Assembly (NCBI RefSeq): GCF_000196115.1
Contig: NC_005027.1
Location: 496,001 to 560,000 of the forward strand
Reading direction: 5' to 3'
DNA from: Rhodopirellula baltica SH 1
GTDB lineage: Bacteria; Planctomycetota; Planctomycetia; Pirellulales; Pirellulaceae
Length of the DNA stretch: 64,000 bases
The translations under genes and the position numbers were made by a program. A model generated the notes under the pieces. The model ran no database searches and was not told where the DNA came from. It saw only the letters and a list, made by a program, of their open reading frames with translations. This document shows positions 10,032 to 20,040 of the stretch, one piece after another (position 1 is the stretch's first letter; every line of letters begins with the position of its first letter).

Positions 10032-10475
10032 ATGCGATTGGGTCGAATGGAACCTTTTGTCCCAGCCATTTGGAATGTTTTGCATGACGGTGGCATCCAA
10101 CGAATCGAAGGGACCATTCCCGGTGACATTCATGTCCACGTTTCGATCGAATACCTACGCGAGCGTTTTGGCGATGAGGGCGATACCATCATCGTCACAC
10201 TTTTCGACTGCGATGTGTTTTCGCACCGGCTTAACAACGCCGAACATGCGGTCTCTGACCTTACTGCGATCGCGAATGAGTCGTTGACAATTCTCAGCAC
10301 CGAAATGGAGGGCCCATTGTGTCGAGTCTTCACGGGTGTTGGTGTGCTGGAAGTGAGGTGCGACGGTGGTGCCATTTCTCTCGATTCCGGACGCAATGTT
10401 TCATTGGAAGAACTGATTTCCGTAGCGGAGGCGTATTGGGACGAATGGGAATTAAGGTCCAAGAGTTCTCGATAA
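10032..10475 (+). CDS. hypothetical protein, 147 residues
   Basis: A soluble acidic protein with no signal peptide or membrane segment. The N-terminal part (FVPAIWNVLHDGGIQRIEGTI) and a beta-rich middle (DIHVHVSIEYLRERF, DTIIVTLFDCDVF) suggest an alpha/beta fold, and the C-terminus is helical (SLEELISVAEAYWDEWEL). This pattern resembles small immunity-type or DUF proteins of bacterial accessory regions, but I do not recognise a family. Met6 (10047) is an alternative start. It lies between the IS91-type element and a small membrane-protein gene, in a region rich in repeats. Confidence 0.6.
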   Translation: MRLGRMEPFVPAIWNVLHDGGIQRIEGTIPGDIHVHVSIEYLRERFGDEGDTIIVTLFDCDVFSHRLNNAEHAVSDLTAIANESLTILSTEMEGPLCRVFTGVGVLEVRCDGGAISLDSGRNVSLEELISVAEAYWDEWELRSKSSR

Positions 10476-10634
10476 CCATTGGTCGCAGAGCATCGGATTG
10501 AATTTGGTACCTTGTTTCTCTTGCAACACCGAGGTCGACATTGTTGGAAAGTCCTTTCGAATCTACCAAACCTCGGATCTCGCTTGCTTCGTTTTGGCGA
10601 GTCGACTTCGCTGGGGTCCTTTTTGTTCGTTCAG

Positions 10635-10949
10635 ATGACTCGTAAACCCGCCGCTCCATTCTTAGAATTCCTCTCAGGGCTGATTTTGCTCGTTGGGTTT
10701 GGCGTCGCGTTCTTGCTGCTCTGGTTCGTCACGCTGGTTTTGCTTGCTGGTCTCTTGTACGCAGGTTTGTCGGTGGTGACGAACTGGAGTGTGGTCGCGC
10801 GGATCGGTTTCAGCTTTTTCGCAGCGTTGGTCATTCTCAAGGCCGTTGCGTTGGTCGGCGCGGTCTTCGATGTGATCCCTGAATCTTGGGTGGCGACGAA
10901 CAGGAAGACTAAGGCCACCTCAACTCTCCCGCCAGGAGAGCGAGGGTGA
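10635..10949 (+). CDS. small membrane protein, 104 residues
   Basis: Starting at ATG 10635 the product has a short basic N-terminus (MTRKPAAPFLEF) and then two or three hydrophobic segments (FLSGLILLVGFGVAFLLLWF, LVLLAGLLYAGLSVV, FSFFAALVILKAVALVGAVF). A longer frame from 10479 has no plausible coding content before this ATG. The hydrophilic tail (SWVATNRKTKATS, then TLPPGERG) runs directly into hairpin array 2, and its last codons look like array spacer sequence. A 54-base copy of the tail precedes array 1. The function is unknown. Confidence 0.6.
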   Translation: MTRKPAAPFLEFLSGLILLVGFGVAFLLLWFVTLVLLAGLLYAGLSVVTNWSVVARIGFSFFAALVILKAVALVGAVFDVIPESWVATNRKTKATSTLPPGERG

Positions 10950-10957
10950 TGGCCGTC

Positions 10958-12045
10958 GTAGGCCGGACCGGAACGCAGTGGAGTTCCGGCAGGATTCAGT
11001 TGCCTTTGGTGGGATTCGTGCTGTTGCCGTAGCTGCGTTCCGTTGGGCCTTGATACGGCCTACTTGGCTAAGGAGCTGTTATGAGGTGGAAGGCGGATTG
11101 GTTTGTTCCGTTGATGGCTGTCGTAGGCCGGACCGGAACGCAGTGGAGTTCCGGCAGGATGAAGTTGCCTTTGGTGGGACTCGTGCCGTTGCCGTAGCTG
11201 CGTCCCGTTGGTCCTTGATACGGCCTACTTGGCTGGGTTGGTTTGCTACCGCTGGACCTTCGCTCGCTTTGCTCGAACATTCTGCCAGGAGGGTGAAGAT
11301 GATGGCTGCTGTAGGCCGGACCGGAACGCAGTGGAGTTCCGGCAGGATGAAGTTGCCTTTGGTGGGACTCGTGCCGTTGCCGTAGCTGCGTCCCGTTGGT
11401 CCTTGATACGGCCTACTTGGCTGGGTTGGTTTGCTACCGCTGGACCTTCGCTCGCTTTGCTCGAACATTCTGCCAGGAGGGTGAAGATGATGGCTGCTGT
11501 AGGCCGGACCGGAACGCAGTGGAGTTCCGGCAGGATGAAGTGCATTTGGTGGGACTTGTGCTGCTGCCGTAGCTGCGTCCCGTTGGTCCTTGATACGGCC
11601 TACCCGGCTGCGTTGATTTGTTCCGTTGAGCCTTCGCTCGCTTTGCTCGAACATTCTGCCAGGAGGGTGAAGATGATGGCTGTCGTAGGCCGGACCGGAA
11701 CGCAGTGGAGTTCCGGCAGGGTGAGGTTTCCTTTGGTGGGATTCGTGCTGTGCCGTAGCTGCGTCCCGCTGGTCCTTGATACGGCCTACTTGGCTGGGTT
11801 GGTTTGTTCCGTTGGGCCTTCGCTCGCTTTGCTCGAACATTCTGGCTGGATGGTGAAGGTGATGGCTGCTGTAGGCCGGACCGGAACGCAGTGGAGTTCC
11901 GGCAGGATGAGGTTGCCATTGGTGGGGCTCGTGCTGTTGCCGTAGCTGCGTCCCGTTGGTCCTTGATACGGCCTACTTGGCTGCGTTGGTTTGTTGCCGT
12001 TGGACCTTCGCTCGCTTAGCTCGAACCTTCTGGCGGGAGGGTGAA
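10958..12045. repeat. tandem hairpin array 2 (six ~106-base units)
   Basis: Six units of the array-1 family lie at 10958-11063, 11123-11228, 11311-11416, 11499-11603, 11685-11789 and 11871-11976. From the second unit on the period is 186-188 bases. The outer stem GTAGGCCG/CGGCCTAC and the inner stem CCGGAAC/GTTCCGG are kept in every unit, while most changes fall in the loop (TTGGTGGGAC/TTGTTGGGAC and similar) or the spacer. A last decayed spacer (CTCGCTTAGCTCGAACCTTC) runs to about 12045. The array fills the space between two converging genes. The near-exact 188-base period suggests recent unequal crossing over. Confidence 0.92.
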
Positions 12046-12100
12046 GATGGTGGTGGGGGATCGCGATCGTTTGCTTTCCGCTTCGATTCCTTGGTTCCGA

Positions 12101-13276
12101 TCAAGCGGCTCGTAGGAGCACGCGGTTGCGGGGGACTTTTTCGAGCGACTCGCCGCCGTACCGGGCGAGTGTTCCGTTGGCGACTTCGTAGCCGTGACGA
12201 AACAAAAGACTGAACTCTTGATGATTCAAACGGCGAAGCGTCGTTTCTATGCGTGAGACTCGATCGACCTCGTCGTCCGTCAGTGAGGGTTGTTCGGTCC
12301 AATGTGATTCGCGAATGCCGGATCCGTTTGCGTTGTCTTCGCCGGTGCCATGAACACGCAGGGTGGAGCGTTTGCTCTTCAAACCGAGACGCAAGTACGC
12401 ACCGCTACCAGGATTTTTTTTGAAGTGGTCGATCAACATCCTCGCGCGTAGGCTGCGGACTTGATCGGTTGCCACGTCAACCAAACGCATGGAAGCTTTC
12501 AGGTATCCAGGACGCCATTTCGATCGACGCGATTCGCTGCCCAGTGGTCGCGATGCGTCGCAGACGATCAAGAAGTCGGTGCCGTCGACCAATCCGATGC
12601 CGGGTTTGAACAGGGCTTCCACGCCGAGGTTGTCGTACACGCCGCCATCCCAAAGGTGCAACCGTTTGTACTTGGCAGGGATGGAGTGCCACTGGTCGCC
12701 TCGCATCTCTTTCCAGCGATGGTGTTTGGCTTTGACAATCAACGGGCCAATCAAACCAGGCACGGCGGCCGAAGCGGCGAGTGCGTGTGAAAGGCGAAGT
12801 TTGGGATCGACGATGTATTTGGTTTGGTAGTCGCCCATCAAGTCACGTTGGAACCGCCAGTTCTTGCCCGTTTGATAGCAAGTCGCGTTGATCAGCCATC
12901 GAGGCGATTCGGGCAGGTCGGCAAGGTCACCGTTGATTTTCCAGCGACGTTCGAGTTCGTCACCTAACACCGCGGCGCGGCCGCTGAGGATTTGCCAAGG
13001 GAACATCAGCGATTTGATCACGTAGGATCGCTGCAGGTTCTGAGTGGTCAACAGATGCAGGATTTTCGGGACCACCTCGTGCAGGTATTCCGAACTGCTG
13101 GGCCAGCGATTGTTGGTTGCGGAAAACACCAGTCCCGCGGCGAGGCTGCCGCCGGAAACGCTGGAGATCATGTGGACGTTTCCGAGCAAGTCTTCTCGTG
13201 CGAGTCGCGCCAGGACACCCAGGTGAAACACGGTGGCGCGAACGCCACCTCCCGAGAAAGCCAGGGCGATTTTCAT
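12101..13276 (-). CDS. patatin-like phospholipase
   Basis: The product (391 residues from the ATG at 13274-13276) opens with MKIALAFSGGGVRATVFHLG, the oxyanion Gly-rich loop of patatins. The nucleophile elbow is SSVSGGS (serine in SVSGG instead of the usual GTSAG), and the catalytic aspartate is in LWDGGVYDNLG, the DGG/A motif. Patatins are serine-aspartate acyl hydrolases of lipids. The open frame extends 45 codons upstream to 13411, but that part crosses the terminator hairpin of the neighbouring sulfatase and does not look like protein, so I chose the internal ATG. The C-terminal third (DVATDQVRSLRARMLIDHF) is helical. It is likely cytoplasmic, with no signal peptide. Confidence 0.88.
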   Translation of the reverse strand: MKIALAFSGGGVRATVFHLGVLARLAREDLLGNVHMISSVSGGSLAAGLVFSATNNRWPSSSEYLHEVVPKILHLLTTQNLQRSYVIKSLMFPWQILSGRAAVLGDELERRWKINGDLADLPESPRWLINATCYQTGKNWRFQRDLMGDYQTKYIVDPKLRLSHALAASAAVPGLIGPLIVKAKHHRWKEMRGDQWHSIPAKYKRLHLWDGGVYDNLGVEALFKPGIGLVDGTDFLIVCDASRPLGSESRRSKWRPGYLKASMRLVDVATDQVRSLRARMLIDHFKKNPGSGAYLRLGLKSKRSTLRVHGTGEDNANGSGIRESHWTEQPSLTDDEVDRVSRIETTLRRLNHQEFSLLFRHGYEVANGTLARYGGESLEKVPRNRVLLRAA

Positions 13277-13410
13277 CTTGGTTTGCGAGTGGATATCCGG
13301 AAACACGGGCGAGAAGAACACGCTGAGGTTACCGGCGATGACAGTTTCATCGCCACGGCAATCCTGCCGGATTTTGCGGGCGTTCCAGGGGCTTGGGGGC
13401 GGGGTGCGCA

Positions 13411-13446
13411 CAAAAAAAGGGCATCCATTGGTGAATGGATGCCCTT
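13411..13446 (-). terminator. intrinsic terminator of the sulfatase gene
   Basis: A perfect 11-bp stem, GGGCATCCATT (13419-13429) with AATGGATGCCC (13434-13444), closes a four-base loop. Read on the minus strand it is followed by seven T (the A run at 13412-13418). It lies about 40 bases after the sulfatase stop and just before the patatin start, so it separates the two transcripts. Confidence 0.9.
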
Positions 13447-13483
13447 GGTTGGTCTCTTCACTGGCTGAAAGTCGATGCCACTT

Positions 13484-15727
13484 TTAGAGGCCCAGTGACT
13501 CGAGGGTGGGGGCCAAGGCGTCGGCCCAGATCTCGTAGCCCTTTTCGGACAGGTGCAGGTAATCTGGCATGATCGCGGGATCGATCGTGCCGTCTTCGTT
13601 CAGGAAGTGATCGCCCAAGTCGACGTAAACGATGTTCTCGCCATCGGCCATTTTTGCGATGCGGTCGTTGACGGCGATGTTGTTCAGTCGCATCAAGTCC
13701 ATCTTGGTTTTGCCTCGCGGCATGATGGCTTGCAGCACAATCTTGGTGTTAGGCAACTTCTCTCGCAGGATCGAGAGGATCTCTTCGACACCCTCCGCGA
13801 TCTGCGTTGGATCCTGCATGAAGTGACCGGTGTTGTTGGTGCCGATCATCAGCACGGCGACTTCGGGTTGGATCTTGCCGAGGTTCCCGTGGGTCAGACG
13901 CCAAATAATGTGCTCGGTGCGATCGCCACCGATGCCCAAGTTGATGGTGTCGTACTCGGCGTAGTTTTCCTCCCAAACCTTTTTGCCTCGGCCTTCCCAA
14001 CCTTGGGTGATCGAATCACCGATGAAGGCCAGTTTGGGTTTGGCGGTCTTCGCCAGTTTGGACATCGCCATGTTGCGTTTTTGCCAGCCTGGTTCGTCTC
14101 CTCGCGTGGCGGGAATGGTGGCGGTGTTGACGTCATACAAATCACGTAGGTCGATGTAGCGTTTCTTCAGACCCGCCAAGATTTCAGCGTACTCGGGATC
14201 ATCGTGGACCGATTTCATCTCCGTAGGATCCGTTTCCAGATCGAACAGGTTCCACTCGCGGCTACGTGGGAAGAACATCAGCTTGTAACGTTCGGTTCGC
14301 ACGCCGTCGTGAACGGGGACCATGTGAACGGCTGCGTTCTCGTAGTAGGCGTAGTACACCGCGTCACGCCAAGTCGACGAAGCTCGGCAGCCGTCTTTCA
14401 TCATCGAGACCATGCTGCGCCCTTGAATGGCCTCAGGGATTTCTGCCCCGGCGGCTTCCAGGAACGTGGGGGCGTAGTCGATGTTTTGGATCGGCGCGGT
14501 GCTTTCGGTGCCAGGTTCGATCACACCGGGCCAGCGAATCAGGAATGGCATGCGAAGCGATTCTTCAAACATCCATCGTTTGTCGTACCAGCCGTGTTCG
14601 CCGAGGTAGAAACCTTGGTCGCTGCTGTAGATCACGATGGTGTTTTCGGCGAGGCCTGATTCATCGAGGTAAGCGAGCAGTTCGCCCACGCTGTCATCGA
14701 CCGCTTGAACCGTGCCGAGATAATCCTTGATGTAGCGTTGGTATTTCCATTTGGTGATGTCTTTGCTGGACAGTTTGCCAGCCTTCATGTCGGCGATGAA
14801 CTTTTGGTTTTCGGGTTCGTAAGCGGCGTCCCACGCAGCTTTTTGTTCTTCGTTCATGCGGCGATATTCGCCGTTGCCCAGACGCGGCAAGAATTGTTCG
14901 GGGAACAAGCTCTCGCCGTGGAACTTCATGTCGTGGCCCCAGTAAAAATGGTTCTCCAGCGACATTTCGCTTTCGTGAAGCAACTTCGAACGGCCCGAGT
15001 AATCATCGAACAAGGTTTCTGGTTCGGGGACATCCACGCCTTTGTAAAGATCGAAGTGACGCGGTGGAGGCGACCAGTTTCGGTGAGGAGCTTTGTGTTG
15101 GCACATCAGCACGAACGGTTGGTCTTCGTCGCGTTCGTTCTGCAACCAGTTCAATGTGTTCTCGGTGATGATGTCCGTGACGTAACCGGTGTACCGCTTG
15201 CGTGATCCATCCATTTGGATGAAGTCGGGGTTGTAGTAGTTGCCTTGTCCGGGAAGGATTTCCCAGTGATTGAAACCCACCGGGTCGGTGCCCAGGTGCC
15301 ACTTGCCGATCAGTGCGGTTTGGTAGCCAACGTCTTGCAGCAACTTCGGGAAGGTGACTTGGGATCCATCAAAGCGATTGCCGTTGCGTAGGAAACCGTT
15401 GATGTGGCTGTGCTTGCCCGTCAGGATGCAGGCTCGTGAAGGACCACAGATTGAGTTGGCACAGAACGAATTGTGAAAGACAGCACCTTCGTTGGCGATG
15501 CGATCCAGGTTGGGAGTCTTGTTGATCTTCGATCCGTAGGCGCCAATGGCTTGCAACGCATGGTCATCGGAGAACACAAAGACGATGTTGGGCCGTTTGG
15601 CTTTGGCCGGTTCGTCAGCGGAAGCTGCTTGAGGCAAGAGATTGCCGAGCACCGCGAGTGCAATCGACAACGCGACAAGGCGTTTCGTCATACGAGATGC
15701 TTGGCGAGAAACCGGAAGATGATTCAT
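13484..15727 (-). CDS. secreted sulfatase fused to an SGNH/GDSL hydrolase
   Basis: A 747-residue exported protein (signal peptide ending QAASA). Residues 44 to about 500 form a type I sulfatase: metal-site Asp pair in VFSDDHA, and CGPSRACILTG with Cys94 as the residue converted to formylglycine. NTIVIYSSDQGFYLGEHGW is the conserved second metal region. After a linker (about 530-564) a complete SGNH hydrolase follows: block I FIGDSITQGWEGRG (about 569), block II GIGGDRT, block III IGTNNTG (about 628) and block V with Asp722/His725 (DYLHLSEKG), as in PAF acetylhydrolase-like esterases. The pairing suggests removal of sulfate and acyl/acetyl groups from one polysaccharide. An alternative start is Met13 (15691). 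The gene ends in a strong terminator. Confidence 0.93.
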   Translation of the reverse strand: MNHLPVSRQASRMTKRLVALSIALAVLGNLLPQAASADEPAKAKRPNIVFVFSDDHALQAIGAYGSKINKTPNLDRIANEGAVFHNSFCANSICGPSRACILTGKHSHINGFLRNGNRFDGSQVTFPKLLQDVGYQTALIGKWHLGTDPVGFNHWEILPGQGNYYNPDFIQMDGSRKRYTGYVTDIITENTLNWLQNERDEDQPFVLMCQHKAPHRNWSPPPRHFDLYKGVDVPEPETLFDDYSGRSKLLHESEMSLENHFYWGHDMKFHGESLFPEQFLPRLGNGEYRRMNEEQKAAWDAAYEPENQKFIADMKAGKLSSKDITKWKYQRYIKDYLGTVQAVDDSVGELLAYLDESGLAENTIVIYSSDQGFYLGEHGWYDKRWMFEESLRMPFLIRWPGVIEPGTESTAPIQNIDYAPTFLEAAGAEIPEAIQGRSMVSMMKDGCRASSTWRDAVYYAYYENAAVHMVPVHDGVRTERYKLMFFPRSREWNLFDLETDPTEMKSVHDDPEYAEILAGLKKRYIDLRDLYDVNTATIPATRGDEPGWQKRNMAMSKLAKTAKPKLAFIGDSITQGWEGRGKKVWEENYAEYDTINLGIGGDRTEHIIWRLTHGNLGKIQPEVAVLMIGTNNTGHFMQDPTQIAEGVEEILSILREKLPNTKIVLQAIMPRGKTKMDLMRLNNIAVNDRIAKMADGENIVYVDLGDHFLNEDGTIDPAIMPDYLHLSEKGYEIWADALAPTLESLGL

Positions 15728-15840
15728 GGTGTTGCCGGAGTCAGTGGTGGGAAGGTCGGTAGGAAGTGGCTAGTTTAAACCGAACGCTGGCTCTGTTGTG
15801 GCACCGCCCGGTGTTTCTCGTTCGTCAATTCATTGAATGA

Positions 15841-16353
<513 letters not shown>

Positions 16354-16470
16354 CGGTTCGCGTTGAAACGCAGCAGCGACTATCCTGCGACGGTCTATTC
16401 TGCCCTCGACCGTTGGAATTTTGGCGTTTCCTCATCCCGGTTGTTGGTGGATTGAATTGCAAGGCGATCT

Positions 16471-19400
16471 TTGTCCGCAAGCCACAATCGAGTGAGTTCA
16501 TTGAGATCTACCAATTGTTTGTGTCGGCTGATGCTGACCGTTTCGATGGCGTGTCTGGCCATCGTTGCCCACGGCCAAGATGTTCGCGGAGTCGCCCCTG
16601 TCGTGGGACTTCGCACCAATTCGCCGATCGACGTGTTGTTGACCGGTGCCATATTGGTGACCAATCCGGACTACTACTTGAAGGATTTGGGGGCGGACGA
16701 GTCGGCCAAGGATTCCGATGAAAACGTTGCGACGGGCGATGTGCTGATTCGGTCCGGTCGCATCGTCGCGGTCAGCGATTCCATTGAACCGCCGCCGGGT
16801 TGTCGAGTGGTGGATTGTTCGGGCAAGACGATCTACGCCGGATGGATCAATGCTTGGCAAGAAGTGTCAGGTGATTCGCTGACTTCCGGCGATGACTATT
16901 GGAACGCGAATATCGTCGCCAACCGCGAAGTGGGGGAATTGTCGAGCGTTCCGAACGCTGGCAAGCTTCGAAGTCAAGGATTCACCACGACGGTGCTGGC
17001 CCCGAAAGGACGCATCATCGGTGGACAGCCTTCGGTTTGGTCGCTGAATGAATCCAAAGACGAAGCCGATAACGCTCACGCCGGCCCGCAACGCATCGCA
17101 GATTTGAAATGGATGACGGCGGCGTTGTCAGTGCCACTCGGCAACGATTCGGGTGAACGCTATCCCAATTCACCCATGGGCGCGGTGGCGTTGCTTCGTC
17201 AGTCGCTTTACGACGCACAGTGGTACCGCGACGCATCGGCGGCCCATGATGCGAACCCGTCGCTGCCTCAACCCGATCACAGCGAGACATTGCAAACGTT
17301 GCATCAAGCTTTGGTTGGATCGACGTTTGTGTTTGATTGTCCCAACGAACGCATGGCATTGCGAGCTCAGAACATCGCGAATGAATTTTCGATGCGGTCA
17401 ATCATTCGAGGATCGGGACGAGAGTACCGAGAATCGGAAGCGATTGCGGCACTGGACCGAGTGATGCTGTTGCCGTTGGATTTCCCAGAGGCTTCTGATG
17501 TGTCGACGCCGGAGTCGGCGCGAGAAGTGGATTTGGTCAGCCTGATGGATTGGAAGTTTGCTCCCACCAACCCGGCCGAGATGATCCGGCAGGGAGCAAC
17601 GGTTTGCTTGACGACGGATCGCTTGGACGACCCCGGCAAGTTCCTGGCTCGTTTACGAACCGCTGTGGAACGCGGTTTGTCACGCCGCGATGCGATTGCG
17701 TCGCTGACCACCACGCCGGCTGGTTTGCTGGGTTTGGATCGAACCCATGGCCGCATCGCCGGGGGAATGGCAGCGAACTTGATCATCGCCGATGGCGATC
17801 TGTTCGACAAAGAGACAAAGGTTTGGAAGGTGCTGGTTGACGGGCAGGAGTTCGTAGTCAATGAGGAGCTGGAAACCAAAGTTGCGTCGTTGGTCGGTTC
17901 GTGGAAACTCCGCATGCCTGCGGATTCCGCTACGCAAGTTGAGTTGGCGATCTCGCAAAAGGATGGTCGCTTGTCGGCGGAGTTGATTGGCAGGACGCCA
18001 GAGGAAACGAGCGAAGAGATTTCAACCGACGAAAGCGAATCGGATGATTCAAAAGAAGGCGAATCAGAAACGGATGCTTCGAATGACGAAGACGCCGATG
18101 AAGGAGACACCGATAAGAAAGATGACGAACCCACGGAAAAGACCAGCAAGCAAAAGCTGAAGAAGATCGTTCAGCGATTGGATCAATTCGCTGGGCAAAT
18201 CACTTGCGATGATTCCGATGACGATCTGTGCCAGGCCTTGGGGCTTCCAGAAGGCACGCATCGCGTTGTTATCCGATCGGGTGCCAAGACGTTGGCGGAT
18301 GTCTCGAATGCTGAGCCGCTGTCGATCGAGTTCTATCCGATTGGACAATCTTCACGCCGATTCCAAACCAGTTGGATGGAGCCCGAACCTGAAGCAGATG
18401 ACGATTCGGAGGATGAGGAGTCAGCGGATGAGGAGGCATCCAATGATGACATGGACGAAAGTGAAGACACTGACGATGCTGGAGCTGATGACAAGAAGCC
18501 GGAGGGTGAGCTTGCTTTGGTCGACTCCGCGAAAGAAACGAGTGAAGAAGAGTCATCAATCGATGAGTTGCAGATCGTTCGCCCGCTGGGGGCTTATGGC
18601 CGGTCCGAACCGGTTGCGCGGCCGACAAAGGTTCTGTTTCAAGGAGCCTTGGTTTGGACATGCGAAGATCGTGATGACTTGCAGGTTCCTGAGACACCGA
18701 TGGACGTTTTGGTCGAAGACGGCCGGATCGTCGCGGTTGAAGAGCACATCACGGTTCCAACCGGCGATGACTGCACGATCATCGATGCATCAGGCAAACA
18801 CATCACTCCCGGTTTGATTGATTGCCACTCGCACGCGGCGACGGACGGCGGCATCAACGAATCAGGGCAAGTCGTCACGGCGGAGGTGCGGATCGGTGAT
18901 TTCATCGATCACACTGACATCACGATTTATCGACAACTCGCCGGTGGCGTCACGACTGCCAATGTCTTGCACGGATCGGCAAACCCGATTGGTGGCCAGA
19001 ATCAAGTGGTGAAGTTCCGGTGGGGCGACTCGATGGATGACTTCCGTTTCAAGGATGCTCCCCTGGGGATCAAGTTCGCTCTAGGCGAAAACGTCAAACG
19101 TTCAACATCCAGGTATCCCAACACTCGAATGGGCGTTGAACAGTTGCTTCGTGATCAATTGCTCGCCGCACGCGAATATGCCAGTGCACATCGACGTTGG
19201 AATTCTGGCGAGCGAAACACGTTGCCACCGCGAGTCGATTTGCAATTGCAAACTTTGGTTGAGATTCAAGACGGCAAGCGTTGGATTCACTGTCACAGCT
19301 ATCGGCAAGACGAGATCATGGCGACGCTGGATGTCTTGGACGAGTTCGGTATTCGGATTGGAACGCTGCAGCATATTTTGGAAGGTTACAAGGTTGCTGA

Positions 19401-20040
19401 TCGAATGGCCGAGCACGGTGCGATGGCATCATCGTTTGCTGATTGGTGGGCGTATAAGTTCGAGGTCTATGACGCGATTCCGTACAACGGCGTGCTGATG
19501 CACAACAAAGGCATCGTGGTTTCTTACAACAGCGATGATGCGGAGATGGGGCGGCACTTGAACACCGAGGCTGGTAAAGCGGTCAAGTACGGTGGTGTTC
19601 CACCGACCGAAGCGTTGAAGTTTGTAACACTCAATCCAGCGAAACAGCTTCGGATCGAAGATCGCGTTGGGTCGATCGAAGTTGGCAAGGATGCGGACTT
19701 GGTCGTTTGGAGCGGTCCGCCGATGTCCACGACGAGTCGTTGTGAGCAGACCTGGATCGATGGTCGCCCCATGTTCCGTTTGGAAGATGATGCCGAGATG
19801 CAAGCTCGTGATGAAGCATGGCGAAACGAGCTGATTCAGGAGTTGCTTGATGGCAAGCCAAAATCCGATTCGGATGATTCTTCAGAAGACGACGAAGAGA
19901 AGTCGCTCTCGAATCGTCGCATGATGGAACTTGCCGAAGAAGACCGCTGGTTGCGATACGACGAGTTCTGCAATTCACGCGGTGCCCAACAGAGAGCCCA
20001 GCAAAACGCGATGTCACAAGGAACGGAGGAAGTCCAATGA
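16471..20040 (+). CDS. secreted tandem amidohydrolase with acidic linkers
   Basis: A 1189-residue protein that begins at TTG 16471 with a signal peptide (MLTVSMACLAIVAHG; ATG 16531 is an alternative start). The first half (about 45-470) has an amidohydrolase-like composite fold, but the metal motif reads GWINAWQEVSG and lacks HxH. Two Asp/Glu-rich low-complexity stretches (about 510-560 and 635-690) surround a small beta-rich part. The second half is a full amidohydrolase: GLIDCHSHAATDGG with His786/His788, IHCHSYRQDE, GTLQHILEG, YNSDDAE, then ITLNPAKQLRIEDRVGSIEVGKDADLVVW-like ending. It probably acts on a cyclic amide or peptide substrate outside the cytoplasm. Its stop overlaps the next start by four bases. 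Confidence 0.85.
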   Translation: MSASHNRVSSLRSTNCLCRLMLTVSMACLAIVAHGQDVRGVAPVVGLRTNSPIDVLLTGAILVTNPDYYLKDLGADESAKDSDENVATGDVLIRSGRIVAVSDSIEPPPGCRVVDCSGKTIYAGWINAWQEVSGDSLTSGDDYWNANIVANREVGELSSVPNAGKLRSQGFTTTVLAPKGRIIGGQPSVWSLNESKDEADNAHAGPQRIADLKWMTAALSVPLGNDSGERYPNSPMGAVALLRQSLYDAQWYRDASAAHDANPSLPQPDHSETLQTLHQALVGSTFVFDCPNERMALRAQNIANEFSMRSIIRGSGREYRESEAIAALDRVMLLPLDFPEASDVSTPESAREVDLVSLMDWKFAPTNPAEMIRQGATVCLTTDRLDDPGKFLARLRTAVERGLSRRDAIASLTTTPAGLLGLDRTHGRIAGGMAANLIIADGDLFDKETKVWKVLVDGQEFVVNEELETKVASLVGSWKLRMPADSATQVELAISQKDGRLSAELIGRTPEETSEEISTDESESDDSKEGESETDASNDEDADEGDTDKKDDEPTEKTSKQKLKKIVQRLDQFAGQITCDDSDDDLCQALGLPEGTHRVVIRSGAKTLADVSNAEPLSIEFYPIGQSSRRFQTSWMEPEPEADDDSEDEESADEEASNDDMDESEDTDDAGADDKKPEGELALVDSAKETSEEESSIDELQIVRPLGAYGRSEPVARPTKVLFQGALVWTCEDRDDLQVPETPMDVLVEDGRIVAVEEHITVPTGDDCTIIDASGKHITPGLIDCHSHAATDGGINESGQVVTAEVRIGDFIDHTDITIYRQLAGGVTTANVLHGSANPIGGQNQVVKFRWGDSMDDFRFKDAPLGIKFALGENVKRSTSRYPNTRMGVEQLLRDQLLAAREYASAHRRWNSGERNTLPPRVDLQLQTLVEIQDGKRWIHCHSYRQDEIMATLDVLDEFGIRIGTLQHILEGYKVADRMAEHGAMASSFADWWAYKFEVYDAIPYNGVLMHNKGIVVSYNSDDAEMGRHLNTEAGKAVKYGGVPPTEALKFVTLNPAKQLRIEDRVGSIEVGKDADLVVWSGPPMSTTSRCEQTWIDGRPMFRLEDDAEMQARDEAWRNELIQELLDGKPKSDSDDSSEDDEEKSLSNRRMMELAEEDRWLRYDEFCNSRGAQQRAQQNAMSQGTEEVQ

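Noticed and set aside
11079-11945. Long open frames through hairpin array 2 (253 and 245 codons)
   Set aside because: Same reason: tandem repeat units without stop codons in some frames, not protein-like.
10958-11976. CRISPR-like array
   Set aside because: The repeats are ~106 bases and the spacers are themselves conserved; there are no cas genes.
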